NCBI GenBank assembly: GCA_946699065.1
Contig: CAMPDV010000886.1
Coordinates: forward strand, 62,001 to 126,000
Reading direction: 5' to 3'
Source of the DNA: Loxodes magnus
Taxonomy: Eukaryota > Ciliophora > Karyorelictea > Loxodida > Loxodidae
DNA length: 64,000 nt
Shown: in pieces, positions 12,486-25,851 of the stretch
Numbering within the stretch: position 1 is the stretch's first letter
Layout: the number at the start of each line of letters is the position of its first letter
Position numbers and translations under genes: made by a program
Notes under the pieces: generated by a model
Told to the model about the DNA's origin: nothing
Database searches by the model: none
What the model saw: only the letters and a program-made list of their open reading frames with translations

Positions 12486-13534
12486 TTGTGTATCATCTGT
12501 GGCTATATCCAGTGATTCAGAGTTCATCGTATCGGGAAGTGGAGATAAGACGGCGAGACTATGGGACGTCAAAACAGGTACCTGTAAGACCATGAGTGGT
12601 CACACTAGTTGTGTATCATCTGTGGCTATATCCAGTGATTCAGAGTTCATCGTATCGGGAAGTCATGATAAGACGGTGAGACTATGGGACGTCAAAACAG
12701 GTACCTGTAAGACCATGAGTGGTCACACTAGTTCTGTATCATCTGTGGCTATATCCAGTGATTCAGAGTTCATCGTATCGGGAAGTGGAGATAAGACGGT
12801 GAGACTATGGGACGTCAAGACAGGTACCTGTAAGACCATGAGTGGTCACAATAGTTCTGTATCATCTGTGGCTATATCCAGTGATTCAGAGTTCATCGTA
12901 TCGGGAAGTCATGATTAGACGGTGAGACTATGGGACGTCAAAACAGGTACCTGTAAGACCATGAGTGGTCACACACATTATGTATCATCTGTGGCTATAT
13001 CCAGTTATTCAGAGTTCATCGTATCGGGAAGTAGAAATTATACGGTGAGACTATGGGACGTCAAAACAGGTACCTGTAAGACCATGAGTGGTCACACTAG
13101 TTGTGTATCATCTGTGGCTATATCCAGTGATTCAGAGTTCATCGTATCGGGAAGTGGAGATAAGACGGTGAGACTATGGGACGTCAAAACAGGTACCTGT
13201 AAGACCATGAGTGGTCACACTAGTTCTGTATCATCTGTGGCTATATCCAGTGATTCAGAGTTCATCGTATCGGGAAGTCATGATTAGACGGTGAGACTAT
13301 GGGACGTCAAAACAGGTACCTGTAAGACCATGAGTGGTCACACACATTATGTATCATGTGGCTATATCCAGTGATTCAGAGTTCATCGTATCGGGAAGTG
13401 GAGATAAGACGGTGAGACTATGGGACGTCAAAACAGGTACCTGTAAGACCATGAGTGGTCATACTTATTCTGTATCATCTGTGGCTATATCCAGTGATTC
13501 AGAGTTCATCGTATCGGGAAGTTGAGATAAGACG
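12307..13534 (+). pseudogene. WD40 runs with two HD-TAG and a 2-nt deletion
   Basis: 12307-12918 (203 codons) has THY-RNY, TSC-G(TARLWD), TSC-H, TSS-G and NSS, ending at HD-TAG. 12922-13287 (121 codons) has THY-RNY, TSC-G and TSS, ending at HD-TAG. The next monomer has the 2-nt deletion near 13356, then one GDK blade and a TYS blade ending at TGA (13334-13525). The last three-blade cassette, THY-deleted / GDK / TYS-TGA, reappears unchanged at 16278 and 18361. Confidence 0.65.
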
Positions 13535-14998
13535 GTGAGACTATGGGACGTCAAGACAGGTACCTGTAAGACCATGAGTGGTCACACACATTATGTATTA
13601 TCTGTGGCTATATCCAGTGATTCAGAGTTCATCGTATCGGTAAGTTTAGATAAGACGGTGAGACTATGGGACGTCAAAACAGGTACCTGTAAGACCATGA
13701 GTGGTCACACTTATTCTGTATCATCTGTGGCTATATCCAGTTATTCAGAGTTCATCGTATCGGGAAGTGGAGATAAGACGGTGAGACTATGGGACGTCAA
13801 AACAGGTACCTGTAAGACCATGAGTGGTCACACTAGTTGTGTATCATCTGTGGCTATATCCAGTGATTCAGAGTTCATCGTATCGGGAAGTGGAGATAAG
13901 ACGGTGAGACTATGGGACGTCAAAACAGGTACCTGTAAGACCATGAGTGGTCATACTTATTCTGTATCATCTGTGGCTATATCCAGTGATTCAGAGTTCA
14001 TCGTATCGGGAAGTTTAGATAAGACGGTGAGACTATGGGACGTCAAGACAGGTACCTGTAAGACCATGAGTGGTCACACACATTATGTATTATCTGTGGC
14101 TATATCCAGTGATTCAGAGTTCATCGTATCGGTAAGTTTAGATAAGACGGTGAGACTATGGGACGTCAAAACAGGTACCTGTAAGACCATGAGTGGTCAC
14201 AATAGTTCTGTATCATCTGTGGCTATATCCAGTTATTCAGAGTTCATCGTATCGGGAAGTCATGATAAGACGGTGAGACTATATGACGTCAAAACAGGTA
14301 CCTGTAAGACCATGAGTGGTCACACACATTATGTATCATCTGTGTCTATATCCAGTGATTCAGAGTTCATCGTATCGGGAAGTCATGATAAGACGGTGAG
14401 ACTATATGACGTCAAAACAGGTACCTGTAAGACCATGAGTGGTCACACTAGTTGTGTATCATCTGTGGCTATATCCAGTGATTCAGAGTTCATCGTATCG
14501 GGAAGTGGAGATAAGACGGTGAGACTATGGGACGTCAAAACAGGTACCTGTAAGACCATGAGTGGTCACACACATTATGTATCATCTGTGGCTATATGCA
14601 GTTATTCAGAGTTCATCGTATCGGGAAGTAGAAATTATACGGTGAGACTATGGGACGTCAAAACAGGTACCTGTAAGACCATGAGTGGTCACACACATTA
14701 TGTATCATCTGTGGCTATATCCAGTTATTCAGAGTTCATCGTATCGGGAAGTAGAAATTATACGGTGAGACTATGGGACGTCAAAACAGGTACCTGTAAG
14801 ACCATGAGTGGTCACACACATTATGTATCATCTGTGTCTATATCCAGTGATTCAGAGTTCATCGTATCGGGAAGTCATGATAAGACGGTGAGACTATGGG
14901 ACGTCAAAACAGGTACCTGTAAGACCATGAGTGGTCACACACATTATGTATCATGTGGCTATATCCAGTTATTCAGAGTTCATCGTATCGGGAAGTAG
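13535..14998 (+). pseudogene. Open WD40 run, 487 codons, about 11 blades
   Basis: The slot before Asp reads L (VSVS), G, G, L, L (VSVS), H, H, G, RNY, RNY, H. Blades are THY, TYS, TSC, TYS, THY, NSS, THY, TSC, THY, THY and THY, with SVSISSD twice. It is closed by the 2-nt-deleted monomer near 14953, and the last 15 or so residues are out of the WD40 frame. The NSS-HDK-LYD / THY-VSIS-HDK-LYD / TSC-GDK / THY-ICSY order recurs at 24.7-25.2 and 26.8-27.3 kb. Confidence 0.7.
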
Positions 14999-17013
14999 AA
15001 ATTATACGGTGAGACTATGGGACGTCAAAACAGGTACCTGTAAGACCATGAGTGGTCACACTTATTCTGTATTATCTGTGGATATATCCAGTGATTCAGA
15101 GTTCATCGTATCGGTAAGTTTAGATAAGACGGTGAGACTATGGGACGTCAAAACAGGTACCTGTAAGACCATGAGTGGTCACAATAGTTGTGTATCATCT
15201 GTGGCTATATCCAGTGATTCAGAGTTCATCGTATCGGGAAGTAGAAATTATACGGTGAGACTATGGGACGTCAAAACAGGTACCTGTAAGACCATGAGTG
15301 GTCACACTAGTTGTGTATCATCTGTGGCTATATCCAGTTATTCAGAGTTCATCGTATCGGGAAGTCATGATAAGACGGCGAGACTATGGGACGTCAAAAC
15401 AGGTACCTGTAAGACCATGAGTGGTCACACACATTATGTATCATGTGGCTATATCCAGTGATTCAGAGTTCATCGTATCGGGAAGTTTAGATAAAACGGT
15501 GAGACTATGGGACGTCAAAACAGGTACCTGTAAGACCATGAGTGGTCACACTAGTTCTGTATCATCTGTGGCTATATCCAGTTATTCAGAGTTCATCGTA
15601 TCGGGAAGTCATGATAAGACGGTGAGACTATATGACGTCAAAACAGGTACCTGTAAGACCATGAGTGGTCACACACATTATGTATCATCTGTGGCTATAT
15701 CCAGTGATTCAGAGTTCATCGTATCGGGAAGTCATGATTAGACGGTGAGACTATGGGACGTCAAGACAGGTACCTGTAAGACCATGAGTGGTCACACACA
15801 TTATGTATCATGTGGCTATATCCAGTTATTCAGAGTTCATCGTATCGGGAAGTAGAAATTATACGGTGAGACTATGGGACGTCAAAACAGGTACCTGTAA
15901 GACCATGAGTGGTCACACTTATTCTGTATTATCTGTGGATATATCCAGTGATTCAGAGTTCATCGTATCGGTAAGTTTAGATAAGACGGTGAGACTATGG
16001 GACGTCAAAACAGGTACCTGTAAGACCATGAGTGGTCACAATAGTTGTGTATCATCTGTGGCTATATCCAGTGATTCAGAGTTCATCGTATCGGGAAGTG
16101 GAGATAAGACGGCGAGACTATGGGACGTCAAAACAGGTACCTGTAAGACCATGAGTGGTCACACTAGTTCTGTATCATCTGTGGCTATATCCAGTGATTC
16201 AGAGTTCATCGTATCGGGAAGTCATGATTAGACGGTGAGACTATGGGACGTCAAAACAGGTACCTGTAAGACCATGAGTGGTCACACACATTATGTATCA
16301 TGTGGCTATATCCAGTGATTCAGAGTTCATCGTATCGGGAAGTGGAGATAAGACGGTGAGACTATGGGACGTCAAAACAGGTACCTGTAAGACCATGAGT
16401 GGTCATACTTATTCTGTATCATCTGTGGCTATATCCAGTGATTCAGAGTTCATCGTATCGGGAAGTTGAGATAAGACGGTGAGACTATGGGACGTCAAGA
16501 CAGGTACCTGTAAGACCATGAGTGGTCACACACATTATGTATTATCTGTGGCTATATCCAGTGATTCAGAGTTCATCGTATCGGTAAGTTTAGATAAGAC
16601 GGTGAGACTATGGGACGTCAAAACAGGTACCTGTAAGACCATGAGTGGTCACACTAGTTGTGTATCATCTGTGGCTATATCCAGTGATTCAGAGTTCATC
16701 GTATCGGGAAGTTTAGATAAAACGGTGAGACTATGGGACGTCAAAACAGGTACCTGTAAGACCATGAGTGGTCATACTTATTCTGTATCATCTGTGGCTA
16801 TATCCAGTGATTCAGAGTTCATCGTATCGGGAAGTTGAGATAAGACAGTGAGACTATGGGACGTCAAGACAGGTACCTGTAAGACCATGAGTGGTCACAC
16901 ACATTATGTATTATCTGTGGCTATATCCAGTGATTCAGAGTTCATCGTATCGGTAAGTTTAGATAAGACGGTGAGACTATGGGACGTCAAAACAGGTACC
17001 TGTAAGACCATGA
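14931..17013 (+). repeat. 17-monomer higher-order repeat, copy 1 (2083 bp)
   Basis: The block is seventeen monomers carrying four 2-nt deletions (near 14953, 15443, 15810 and 16300), giving 2083 bp. All runs recur 2083 bp later with the same boundaries. A private ACG to ACA change before strand c near 16847 is repeated at 18930. Each deletion moves the frame, so the block uses all three phases and none of its runs exceeds 176 codons. Blades include RNY-TYS-LSVD-VSVSLDK-NSC, a rare HNSC form. Confidence 0.88.
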
Positions 17014-19096
17014 GTGGTCACACACATTATGTATCATGTGGCTATATCCAGTTATTCAGAGTTCATCGTATCGGGAAGTAGAAATTATACGGTGAGACTA
17101 TGGGACGTCAAAACAGGTACCTGTAAGACCATGAGTGGTCACACTTATTCTGTATCATCTGTGGATATATCCAGTGATTCAGAGTTCATCGTATCGGTAA
17201 GTTTAGATAAGACGGTGAGACTATGGGACGTCAAAACAGGTACCTGTAAGACCATGAGTGGTCACAATAGTTGTGTATCATCTGTGGCTATATCCAGTGA
17301 TTCAGAGTTCATCGTATCGGGAAGTAGAAATTATACGGTGAGACTATGGGACGTCAAAACAGGTACCTGTAAGACCATGAGTGGTCACACTAGTTGTGTA
17401 TCATCTGTGGCTATATCCAGTTATTCAGAGTTCATCGTATCGGGAAGTCATGATAAGACGGCGAGACTATGGGACGTCAAAACAGGTACCTGTAAGACCA
17501 TGAGTGGTCACACACATTATGTATCATGTGGCTATATCCAGTGATTCAGAGTTCATCGTATCGGGAAGTTTAGATAAAACGGTGAGACTATGGGACGTCA
17601 AAACAGGTACCTGTAAGACCATGAGTGGTCACACTAGTTCTGTATCATCTGTGGCTATATCCAGTTATTCAGAGTTCATCGTATCGGGAAGTCATGATAA
17701 GACGGTGAGACTATATGACGTCAAAACAGGTACCTGTAAGACCATGAGTGGTCACACACATTATGTATCATCTGTGGCTATATCCAGTGATTCAGAGTTC
17801 ATCGTATCGGGAAGTCATGATTAGACGGTGAGACTATGGGACGTCAAGACAGGTACCTGTAAGACCATGAGTGGTCACACACATTATGTATCATGTGGCT
17901 ATATCCAGTTATTCAGAGTTCATCGTATCGGGAAGTAGAAATTATACGGTGAGACTATGGGACGTCAAAACAGGTACCTGTAAGACCATGAGTGGTCACA
18001 CTTATTCTGTATTATCTGTGGATATATCCAGTGATTCAGAGTTCATCGTATCGGTAAGTTTAGATAAGACGGTGAGACTATGGGACGTCAAAACAGGTAC
18101 CTGTAAGACCATGAGTGGTCACAATAGTTGTGTATCATCTGTGGCTATATCCAGTGATTCAGAGTTCATCGTATCGGGAAGTGGAGATAAGACGGCGAGA
18201 CTATGGGACGTCAAAACAGGTACCTGTAAGACCATGAGTGGTCACACTAGTTCTGTATCATCTGTGGCTATATCCAGTGATTCAGAGTTCATCGTATCGG
18301 GAAGTCATGATTAGACGGTGAGACTATGGGACGTCAAAACAGGTACCTGTAAGACCATGAGTGGTCACACACATTATGTATCATGTGGCTATATCCAGTG
18401 ATTCAGAGTTCATCGTATCGGGAAGTGGAGATAAGACGGTGAGACTATGGGACGTCAAAACAGGTACCTGTAAGACCATGAGTGGTCATACTTATTCTGT
18501 ATCATCTGTGGCTATATCCAGTGATTCAGAGTTCATCGTATCGGGAAGTTGAGATAAGACGGTGAGACTATGGGACGTCAAGACAGGTACCTGTAAGACC
18601 ATGAGTGGTCACACACATTATGTATTATCTGTGGCTATATCCAGTGATTCAGAGTTCATCGTATCGGTAAGTTTAGATAAGACGGTGAGACTATGGGACG
18701 TCAAAACAGGTACCTGTAAGACCATGAGTGGTCACACTAGTTGTGTATCATCTGTGGCTATATCCAGTGATTCAGAGTTCATCGTATCGGGAAGTTTAGA
18801 TAAAACGGTGAGACTATGGGACGTCAAAACAGGTACCTGTAAGACCATGAGTGGTCATACTTATTCTGTATCATCTGTGGCTATATCCAGTGATTCAGAG
18901 TTCATCGTATCGGGAAGTTGAGATAAGACAGTGAGACTATGGGACGTCAAGACAGGTACCTGTAAGACCATGAGTGGTCACACACATTATGTATTATCTG
19001 TGGCTATATCCAGTGATTCAGAGTTCATCGTATCGGTAAGTTTAGATAAGACGGTGAGACTATGGGACGTCAAAACAGGTACCTGTAAGACCATGA
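17014..19096 (+). repeat. 17-monomer higher-order repeat, copy 2 (2083 bp)
   Basis: This is the direct tandem copy of the preceding block, with 2-nt deletions near 17036, 17526, 17893 and 18383. One difference is visible at translation level: TYSVSSVDIS near 17155 against TYSVLSVDIS near 15072. The copy ends near 19.1 kb, where NSS replaces the THY-deleted monomer expected from copy 1. Near-identity including the shared ACA variant means the duplication is among the youngest events in the window. Confidence 0.88.
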
Positions 19097-20324
19097 GTGG
19101 TCACAATAGTTCTGTATCATCTGTGGCTATATCCAGTTATTCAGAGTTCATCGTATCGGGAAGTCATGATAAGACGGTGAGACTATGGGACGTCAAAACA
19201 GGTACCTGTAAGACCATGAGTGGTCACACACATTATGTATCATCTGTGTCTATATCCAGTGATTCAGAGTTCATCGTATCGGTAAGTTTAGATAAGACGG
19301 TGAGACTATATGACGTCAAAACAGGTACCTGTAAGACCATGAGTGGTCACACTAGTTGTGTATCATCTGTGGCTATATCCAGTGATTCAGAGTTCATCGT
19401 ATCGGGAAGTTGAGATAAGACGGTGAGACTATGGGACGTCAAGACAGGTACCTGTAAGACCATGAGTGGTCACACACATTATGTATTATCTGTGGCTATA
19501 TCCAGTGATTCAGAGTTCATCGTATCGGGAAGTGGAGATAAGACGGCGAGACTATGGGACGTCAAAACAGGTACCTGTAAGACCATGAGTGGTCACACTA
19601 GTTGTGTATCATCTGTGGCTATATCCAGTGATTCAGAGTTCATCGTATCGGGAAGTCATGATTAGACGGTGAGACTATGGGACGTCAAAACAGGTACCTG
19701 TAAGACCATGAGTGGTCACACACATTATGTATCATGTGGCTATATGCAGTTATTCAGAGTTCATCGTATCGGGAAGTAGAAATTATACGGTGAGACTATG
19801 GGACGTCAAAACAGGTACCTGTAAGACCATGAGTGGTCACACTTATTCTGTATTATCTGTGGATATATCCAGTGATTCAGAGTTCATCGTATCGGTAAGT
19901 TTAGATAAGACGGTGAGACTATGGGACGTCAAAACAGGTACCTGTAAGACCATGAGTGGTCACAATAGTTCTGTATCATCTGTGGCTATATCCAGTGATT
20001 CAGAGTTCATCGTATCGGGAAGTCATGATTAGACGGTGAGACTATGGGACGTCAAAACAGGTACCTGTAAGACCATGAGTGGTCACACTAGTTGTGTATC
20101 ATCTGTGGCTATATCCAGTGATTCAGAGTTCATCGTATCGGGAAGTGGAGATAAGACGGCGAGACTATGGGACGTCAAAACAGGTACCTGTAAGACCATG
20201 AGTGGTCACACTAGTTGTGTATCATCTGTGGCTATATCCAGTGATTCAGAGTTCATCGTATCGGGAAGTCATGATTAGACGGTGAGACTATGGGACGTCA
20301 AAACAGGTACCTGTAAGACCATGA
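19097..20324 (+). repeat. 5-monomer duplication (613 bp) in the left sub-array
   Basis: The cassette GDKTARLWD-TSC-HD-TAG / THY with 2-nt deletion and ICSY / RNY-TYS-LSVD / VSVSLDK-NSS occurs at about 19.51-20.12 kb. It recurs 613 bp later (five monomers minus two bases), and a third time from about 22.1 kb. Short runs of 80-160 codons fill it: 18931-19413, 19423-19665, 19712-20032 and 20036-20278. They are separated by TGA before Asp or by HD-TAG. Confidence 0.78.
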
Positions 20325-21998
20325 GTGGTCACACACATTATGTATCATGTGGCTATATGCAGTTATTCAGAGTTCATCGTATCGGGAAGTAGAAATTATA
20401 CGGTGAGACTATGGGACGTCAAAACAGGTACCTGTAAGACCATGAGTGGTCACACTTATTCTGTATTATCTGTGGATATATCCAGTGATTCAGAGTTCAT
20501 CGTATCGGTAAGTTTAGATAAGACGGTGAGACTATGGGACGTCAAAACAGGTACCTGTAAGACCATGAGTGGTCACAATAGTTCTGTATCATCTGTGGCT
20601 ATATCCAGTGATTCAGAGTTCATCGTATCGGGAAGTCATGATAAGACGGTGAGACTATATGACGTCAAGACAGGTACCTGTAAGACCATGAGTGGTCACA
20701 CACATTATGTATCATCTGTGGCTATATCCAGTGATTCAGAGTTCATCGTATCGGGAAGTGGAGATAAGACGGTGAGACTATGGGACGTCAAAACAGGTAC
20801 CTGTAAGACCATGAGTGGTCACACACATTATGTATCATCTGTGGCTATATGCAGTGATTCAGAGTTCATCGTATCGGTAAGTAGAAATTATACGGTGAGA
20901 CTATGGGACGTCAAAACAGGTACCTGTAAGACCATGAGTGGTCACACACATTATGTATCATCTGTGGCTATATCCAGTTATTCAGAGTTCATCGTATCGG
21001 GAAGTAGAAATTATACGGTGAGACTATGGGACGTCAAGACAGGTACCTGTAAGACCATGAGTGGTCATAAAAGTTCTGTATCATCTGTGGCTATATCCAG
21101 TGATTCAGAGTTCATCGTATCGGGAAGTCATGATAAGACGGCGAGACTATGGGACGTCAAAACAGGTACCTGTAAGACCATGAGTGGTCACACTAGTTGT
21201 GTATCATCTGTGGCTATATCCAGTGATTCAGAGTTCATCGTATCGGGAAGTTTAGATAAGACGGTGAGACTATGGGACGTCAAAACAGGTACCTGTAAGA
21301 CCATGAGTGGTCACACTAGTTCTGTATCATCTGTGGCTATATCCAGTGATTCAGAGTTCATCGTATCGGGAAGTCATGATAAGACGGTGAGACTATGGGA
21401 CGTCAAAACAGGTACCTGTAAGACCATGAGTGGTCACACTAGTTCTGTATCATCTGTGGCTATATCCAGTGATTCAGAGTTCATCGTATCGGGAAGTGGA
21501 GATAAGACGGTGAGACTATGGGACGTCAAGACAGGTACCTGTAAGACCATGAGTGGTCACAATAGTTCTGTATCATCTGTGGCTATATCCAGTGATTCAG
21601 AGTTCATCGTATCGGGAAGTCATGATAAGACGGTGAGACTATATGACGTCAAAACAGGTACCTGTAAGACCATGAGTGGTCACACACATTATGTATCATC
21701 TGTGGCTATATCCAGTTATTCAGAGTTCATCGTATCGGGAAGTCATGATAAGACGGTGAGACTATGGGACGTCAAAACAGGTACCTGTAAGACCATGAGT
21801 GGTCACACTAGTTGTGTATCATCTGTGGCTATATCCAGTGATTCAGAGTTCATCGTATCGGGAAGTGGAGATAAGACGGCGAGACTATGGGACGTCAAAA
21901 CAGGTACCTGTAAGACCATGAGTGGTCACACTAGTTCTGTATCATCTGTGGCTATATCCAGTGATTCAGAGTTCATCGTATCGGGAAGTCATGATTAG
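20325..21998 (+). pseudogene. Open WD40 run, 557 codons, about 13 blades
   Basis: It opens at the 2-nt-deleted monomer near 20347, so the first nine or so codons are out of the WD40 frame. The slot before Asp reads R, L, H, G, R, R, H, L, H, G, H, H, G, then HD-TAG. Blades include TYS, NSS, THY, KSS (an early right-family allele near 21066), TSC and TSS, with VSVS twice and TARLWD twice. Most of the run is duplicated 1966 bp downstream. It is long enough for nearly two seven-bladed propellers. Confidence 0.7.
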
Positions 21999-22290
21999 AC
22001 GGTGAGACTATGGGACGTCAAAACAGGTACCTGTAAGACCATGAGTGGTCACACACATTATGTATTATCTGTGGCTATATCCAGTGATTCAGAGTTCATC
22101 GTATCGGGAAGTGGAGATAAGACGGCGAGACTATGGGACGTCAAAACAGGTACCTGTAAGACCATGAGTGGTCACACTAGTTGTGTATCATCTGTGGCTA
22201 TATCCAGTGATTCAGAGTTCATCGTATCGGGAAGTCATGATTAGACGGTGAGACTATGGGACGTCAAAACAGGTACCTGTAAGACCATGA

Positions 22291-23718
22291 GTGGTCACAC
22301 ACATTATGTATCATGTGGCTATATGCAGTTATTCAGAGTTCATCGTATCGGGAAGTAGAAATTATACGGTGAGACTATGGGACGTCAAAACAGGTACCTG
22401 TAAGACCATGAGTGGTCACACTTATTCTGTATTATCTGTGGATATATCCAGTGATTCAGAGTTCATCGTATCGGTAAGTTTAGATAAGACGGTGAGACTA
22501 TGGGACGTCAAAACAGGTACCTGTAAGACCATGAGTGGTCACAATAGTTCTGTATCATCTGTGGCTATATCCAGTGATTCAGAGTTCATCGTATCGGGAA
22601 GTCATGATAAGACGGTGAGACTATATGACGTCAAGACAGGTACCTGTAAGACCATGAGTGGTCACACACATTATGTATCATCTGTGGCTATATCCAGTGA
22701 TTCAGAGTTCATCGTATCGGGAAGTGGAGATAAGACGGTGAGACTATGGTACGTCAAAACAGGTACCTGTAAGACCATGAGTGGTCACACACATTATGTA
22801 TCATCTGTGGCTATATGCAGTGATTCAGAGTTCATCGTATCGGTAAGTAGAAATTATACGGTGAGACTATGGGACGTCAAGACAGGTACCTGTAAGACCA
22901 TGAGTGGTCACACACATTATGTATTATCTGTGGCTATATCCAGTGATTCAGAGTTCATCGTATCGGTAAGTTTAGATAAGACGGTGAGACTATGGGACGT
23001 CAAAACAGGTACCTGTAAGACCATGAGTGGTCACACTAGTTCTGTATCATCTGTGGCTATATCCAGTGATTCAGAGTTCATCGTATCGGGAAGTCATGAT
23101 AAGACGGTGAGACTATGGGACGTCAAAACAGGTACCTGTAAGACCATGAGTGGTCACACTAGTTCTGTATCATCTGTGGCTATATCCAGTGATTCAGAGT
23201 TCATCGTATCGGGAAGTGGAGATAAGACGGTGAGACTATGGGACGTCAAGACAGGTACCTGTAAGACCATGAGTGGTCACAATAGTTCTGTATCATCTGT
23301 GGCTATATCCAGTGATTCAGAGTTCATCGTATCGGGAAGTCATGATAAGACGGTGAGACTATATGACGTCAAAACAGGTACCTGTAAGACCATGAGTGGT
23401 CACACACATTATGTATCATCTGTGGCTATATCCAGTTATTCAGAGTTCATCGTATCGGGAAGTCATGATAAGACGGTGAGACTATGGGACGTCAAAACAG
23501 GTACCTGTAAGACCATGAGTGGTCACACTAGTTGTGTATCATCTGTGGCTATATCCAGTGATTCAGAGTTCATCGTATCGGGAAGTGGAGATAAGACGGC
23601 GAGACTATGGGACGTCAAAACAGGTACCTGTAAGACCATGAGTGGTCACACTAGTTCTGTATCATCTGTGGCTATATCCAGTGATTCAGAGTTCATCGTA
23701 TCGGGAAGTCATGATTAG
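22291..23718 (+). pseudogene. Open WD40 run, 475 codons: shortened copy of the 20325 run
   Basis: It starts 1966 bp after the 20325 run with the same order R, L, H, G, R, but three monomers (THY-RNY, KSS-HDK, TSC-LDK) are replaced by one THY-LSVA-VSVSLDK monomer. The copy is therefore two monomers shorter. It then resumes H, G, H, H, G and HD-TAG. One blade has LWYVKTG (GAC to TAC near 22750), losing the Asp after strand c, seen only here. The change is a clean in-register deletion or exchange. Confidence 0.72.
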
Positions 23719-25851
23719 ACGGTGAGACTATGGGACGTCAAAACAGGTACCTGTAAGACCATGAGTGGTCACACACATTATGTATCATGTGGCTATATCC
23801 AGTGATTCAGAGTTCATCGTATCGGGAAGTTGAGATAAGACGGTGAGACTATGGGACGTCAAAACAGGTACCTGTAAGACCATGAGTGGTCATACTTATT
23901 CTGTATCATCTGTGGCTATATCCAGTGATTCAGAGTTCATCGTATCGGGAAGTTGAGATAAGACGGTGAGACTATGGGACGTCAAGACAGGTACCTGTAA
24001 GACCATGAGTGGTCACACACATTATGTATTATCTGTGGCTATATCCAGTGATTCAGAGTTCATCGTATCGGTAAGTTTAGATAAGACGGTGAGACTATGG
24101 GACGTCAAAACAGGTACCTGTAAGACCATGAGTGGTCATACTTATTCTGTATCATCTGTGGCTATATCCAGTGATTCAGAGTTCATCGTATCGGGAAGTG
24201 GAGATAAGACGGTGAGACTATGGGACGTCAAAACAGGTACCTGTAAGACCATGAGTGGTCACACACATTATGTATTATCTGTGGCTATATCCAGTGATTC
24301 AGAGTTCATCGTATCGGTAAGTTTAGATAAGACGGTGAGACTATGGGACGTCAAAACAGGTACCTGTAAGACCATGAGTGGTCACACTTATTCTGTATCA
24401 TCTGTGGCTATATCCAGTTATTCAGAGTTCATCGTATCGGGAAGTGGAGATAAGACGATGAGACTATGGGACGTCAAAACAGGTACCTGTAAGACCATGA
24501 GTGGTCATACTTATTCTGTATCATCTGTGGCTATATCCAGTGATTCAGAGTTCATCGTATCGGGAAGTTGAGATAAGACGGTGAGACTATGGGACGTCAA
24601 GACAGGTACCTGTAAGACCATGAGTGGTCACACACATTATGTATTATCTGTGGCTATATCCAGTGATTCAGAGTTCATCGTATCGGTAAGTTTAGATAAG
24701 ACGGTGAGACTATGGGACGTCAAAACAGGTACCTGTAAGACCATGAGTGGTCACAATAGTTCTGTATCATCTGTGGCTATATCCAGTTATTCAGAGTTCA
24801 TCGTATCGGGAAGTCATGATAAGACGGTGAGACTATATGACGTCAAAACAGGTACCTGTAAGACCATGAGTGGTCACACACATTATGTATCATCTGTGTC
24901 TATATCCAGTGATTCAGAGTTCATCGTATCGGGAAGTCATGATAAGACGGTGAGACTATATGACGTCAAAACAGGTACCTGTAAGACCATGAGTGGTCAC
25001 ACTAGTTGTGTATCATCTGTGGCTATATCCAGTGATTCAGAGTTCATCGTATCGGGAAGTGGAGATAAGACGGTGAGACTATGGGACGTCAAAACAGGTA
25101 CCTGTAAGACCATGAGTGGTCACACACATTATGTATCATGTGGCTATATGCAGTTATTCAGAGTTCATCGTATCGGGAAGTAGAAATTAGACGGTGAGAC
25201 TATGGGACGTCAAAACAGGTACCTGTAAGACCATGAGTGGTCACACACATTATGTATCATCTGTGGCTATATGCAGTTATTCAGAGTTCATCGTATCGGG
25301 AAGTAGAAATTATACGGTGAGACTATGGGACGTCAAAACAGGTACCTGTAAGACCATGAGTGGTCACACACATTATGTATCATCTGTGGCTATATCCAGT
25401 TATTCAGAGTTCATCGTATCGGGAAGTAGAAATTATACGGTGAGACTATGGGACGTCAAAACAGGTACCTGTAAGACCATGAGTGGTCACACACATTATG
25501 TATCATCTGTGTCTATATCCAGTGATTCAGAGTTCATCGTATCGGGAAGTCATGATAAGACGGTGAGACTATATGACGTCAAAACAGGTACCTGTAAGAC
25601 CATGAGTGGTCACACTAGTTGTGTATCATCTGTGGCTATATCCAGTGATTCAGAGTTCATCGTATCGGGAAGTGGAGATAAGACGGTGAGACTATGGGAC
25701 GTCAAAACAGGTACCTGTAAGACCATGAGTGGTCACACACATTATGTATCATCTGTGGCTATATGCAGTTATTCAGAGTTCATCGTATCGGGAAGTCATG
25801 ATAAGACGGTGAGACTATATGACGTCAAAACAGGTACCTGTAAGACCATGA
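23719..25851 (+). pseudogene. Medium WD40 runs broken by TGA, RN-TAG and 2-nt deletions
   Basis: After HD-TAG comes a 2-nt-deleted monomer near 23787 and two TGA-before-Asp blades. Runs follow at 23966-24571 (201 codons, with TMRLWD near 24457 from ACGATG), 24581-25183 (200 codons) and 25194-25919 (241 codons). The 2-nt-deleted monomer near 25137 carries ICSY, then RN-TAG near 25188. Blades are THY-VSVSLDK, TYS-GDK, NSS-HDK-LYD, THY-VSIS-HDK-LYD, TSC-GDK and THY-RNY. Confidence 0.65.

Noticed and set aside
14953-14998. C-terminal tail [15 protein letters not shown] (also near 17081, 25183 and 25919) as a special ending domain
   Set aside because: It is the [13 protein letters not shown] segment read out of phase after the 2-nt deletion.
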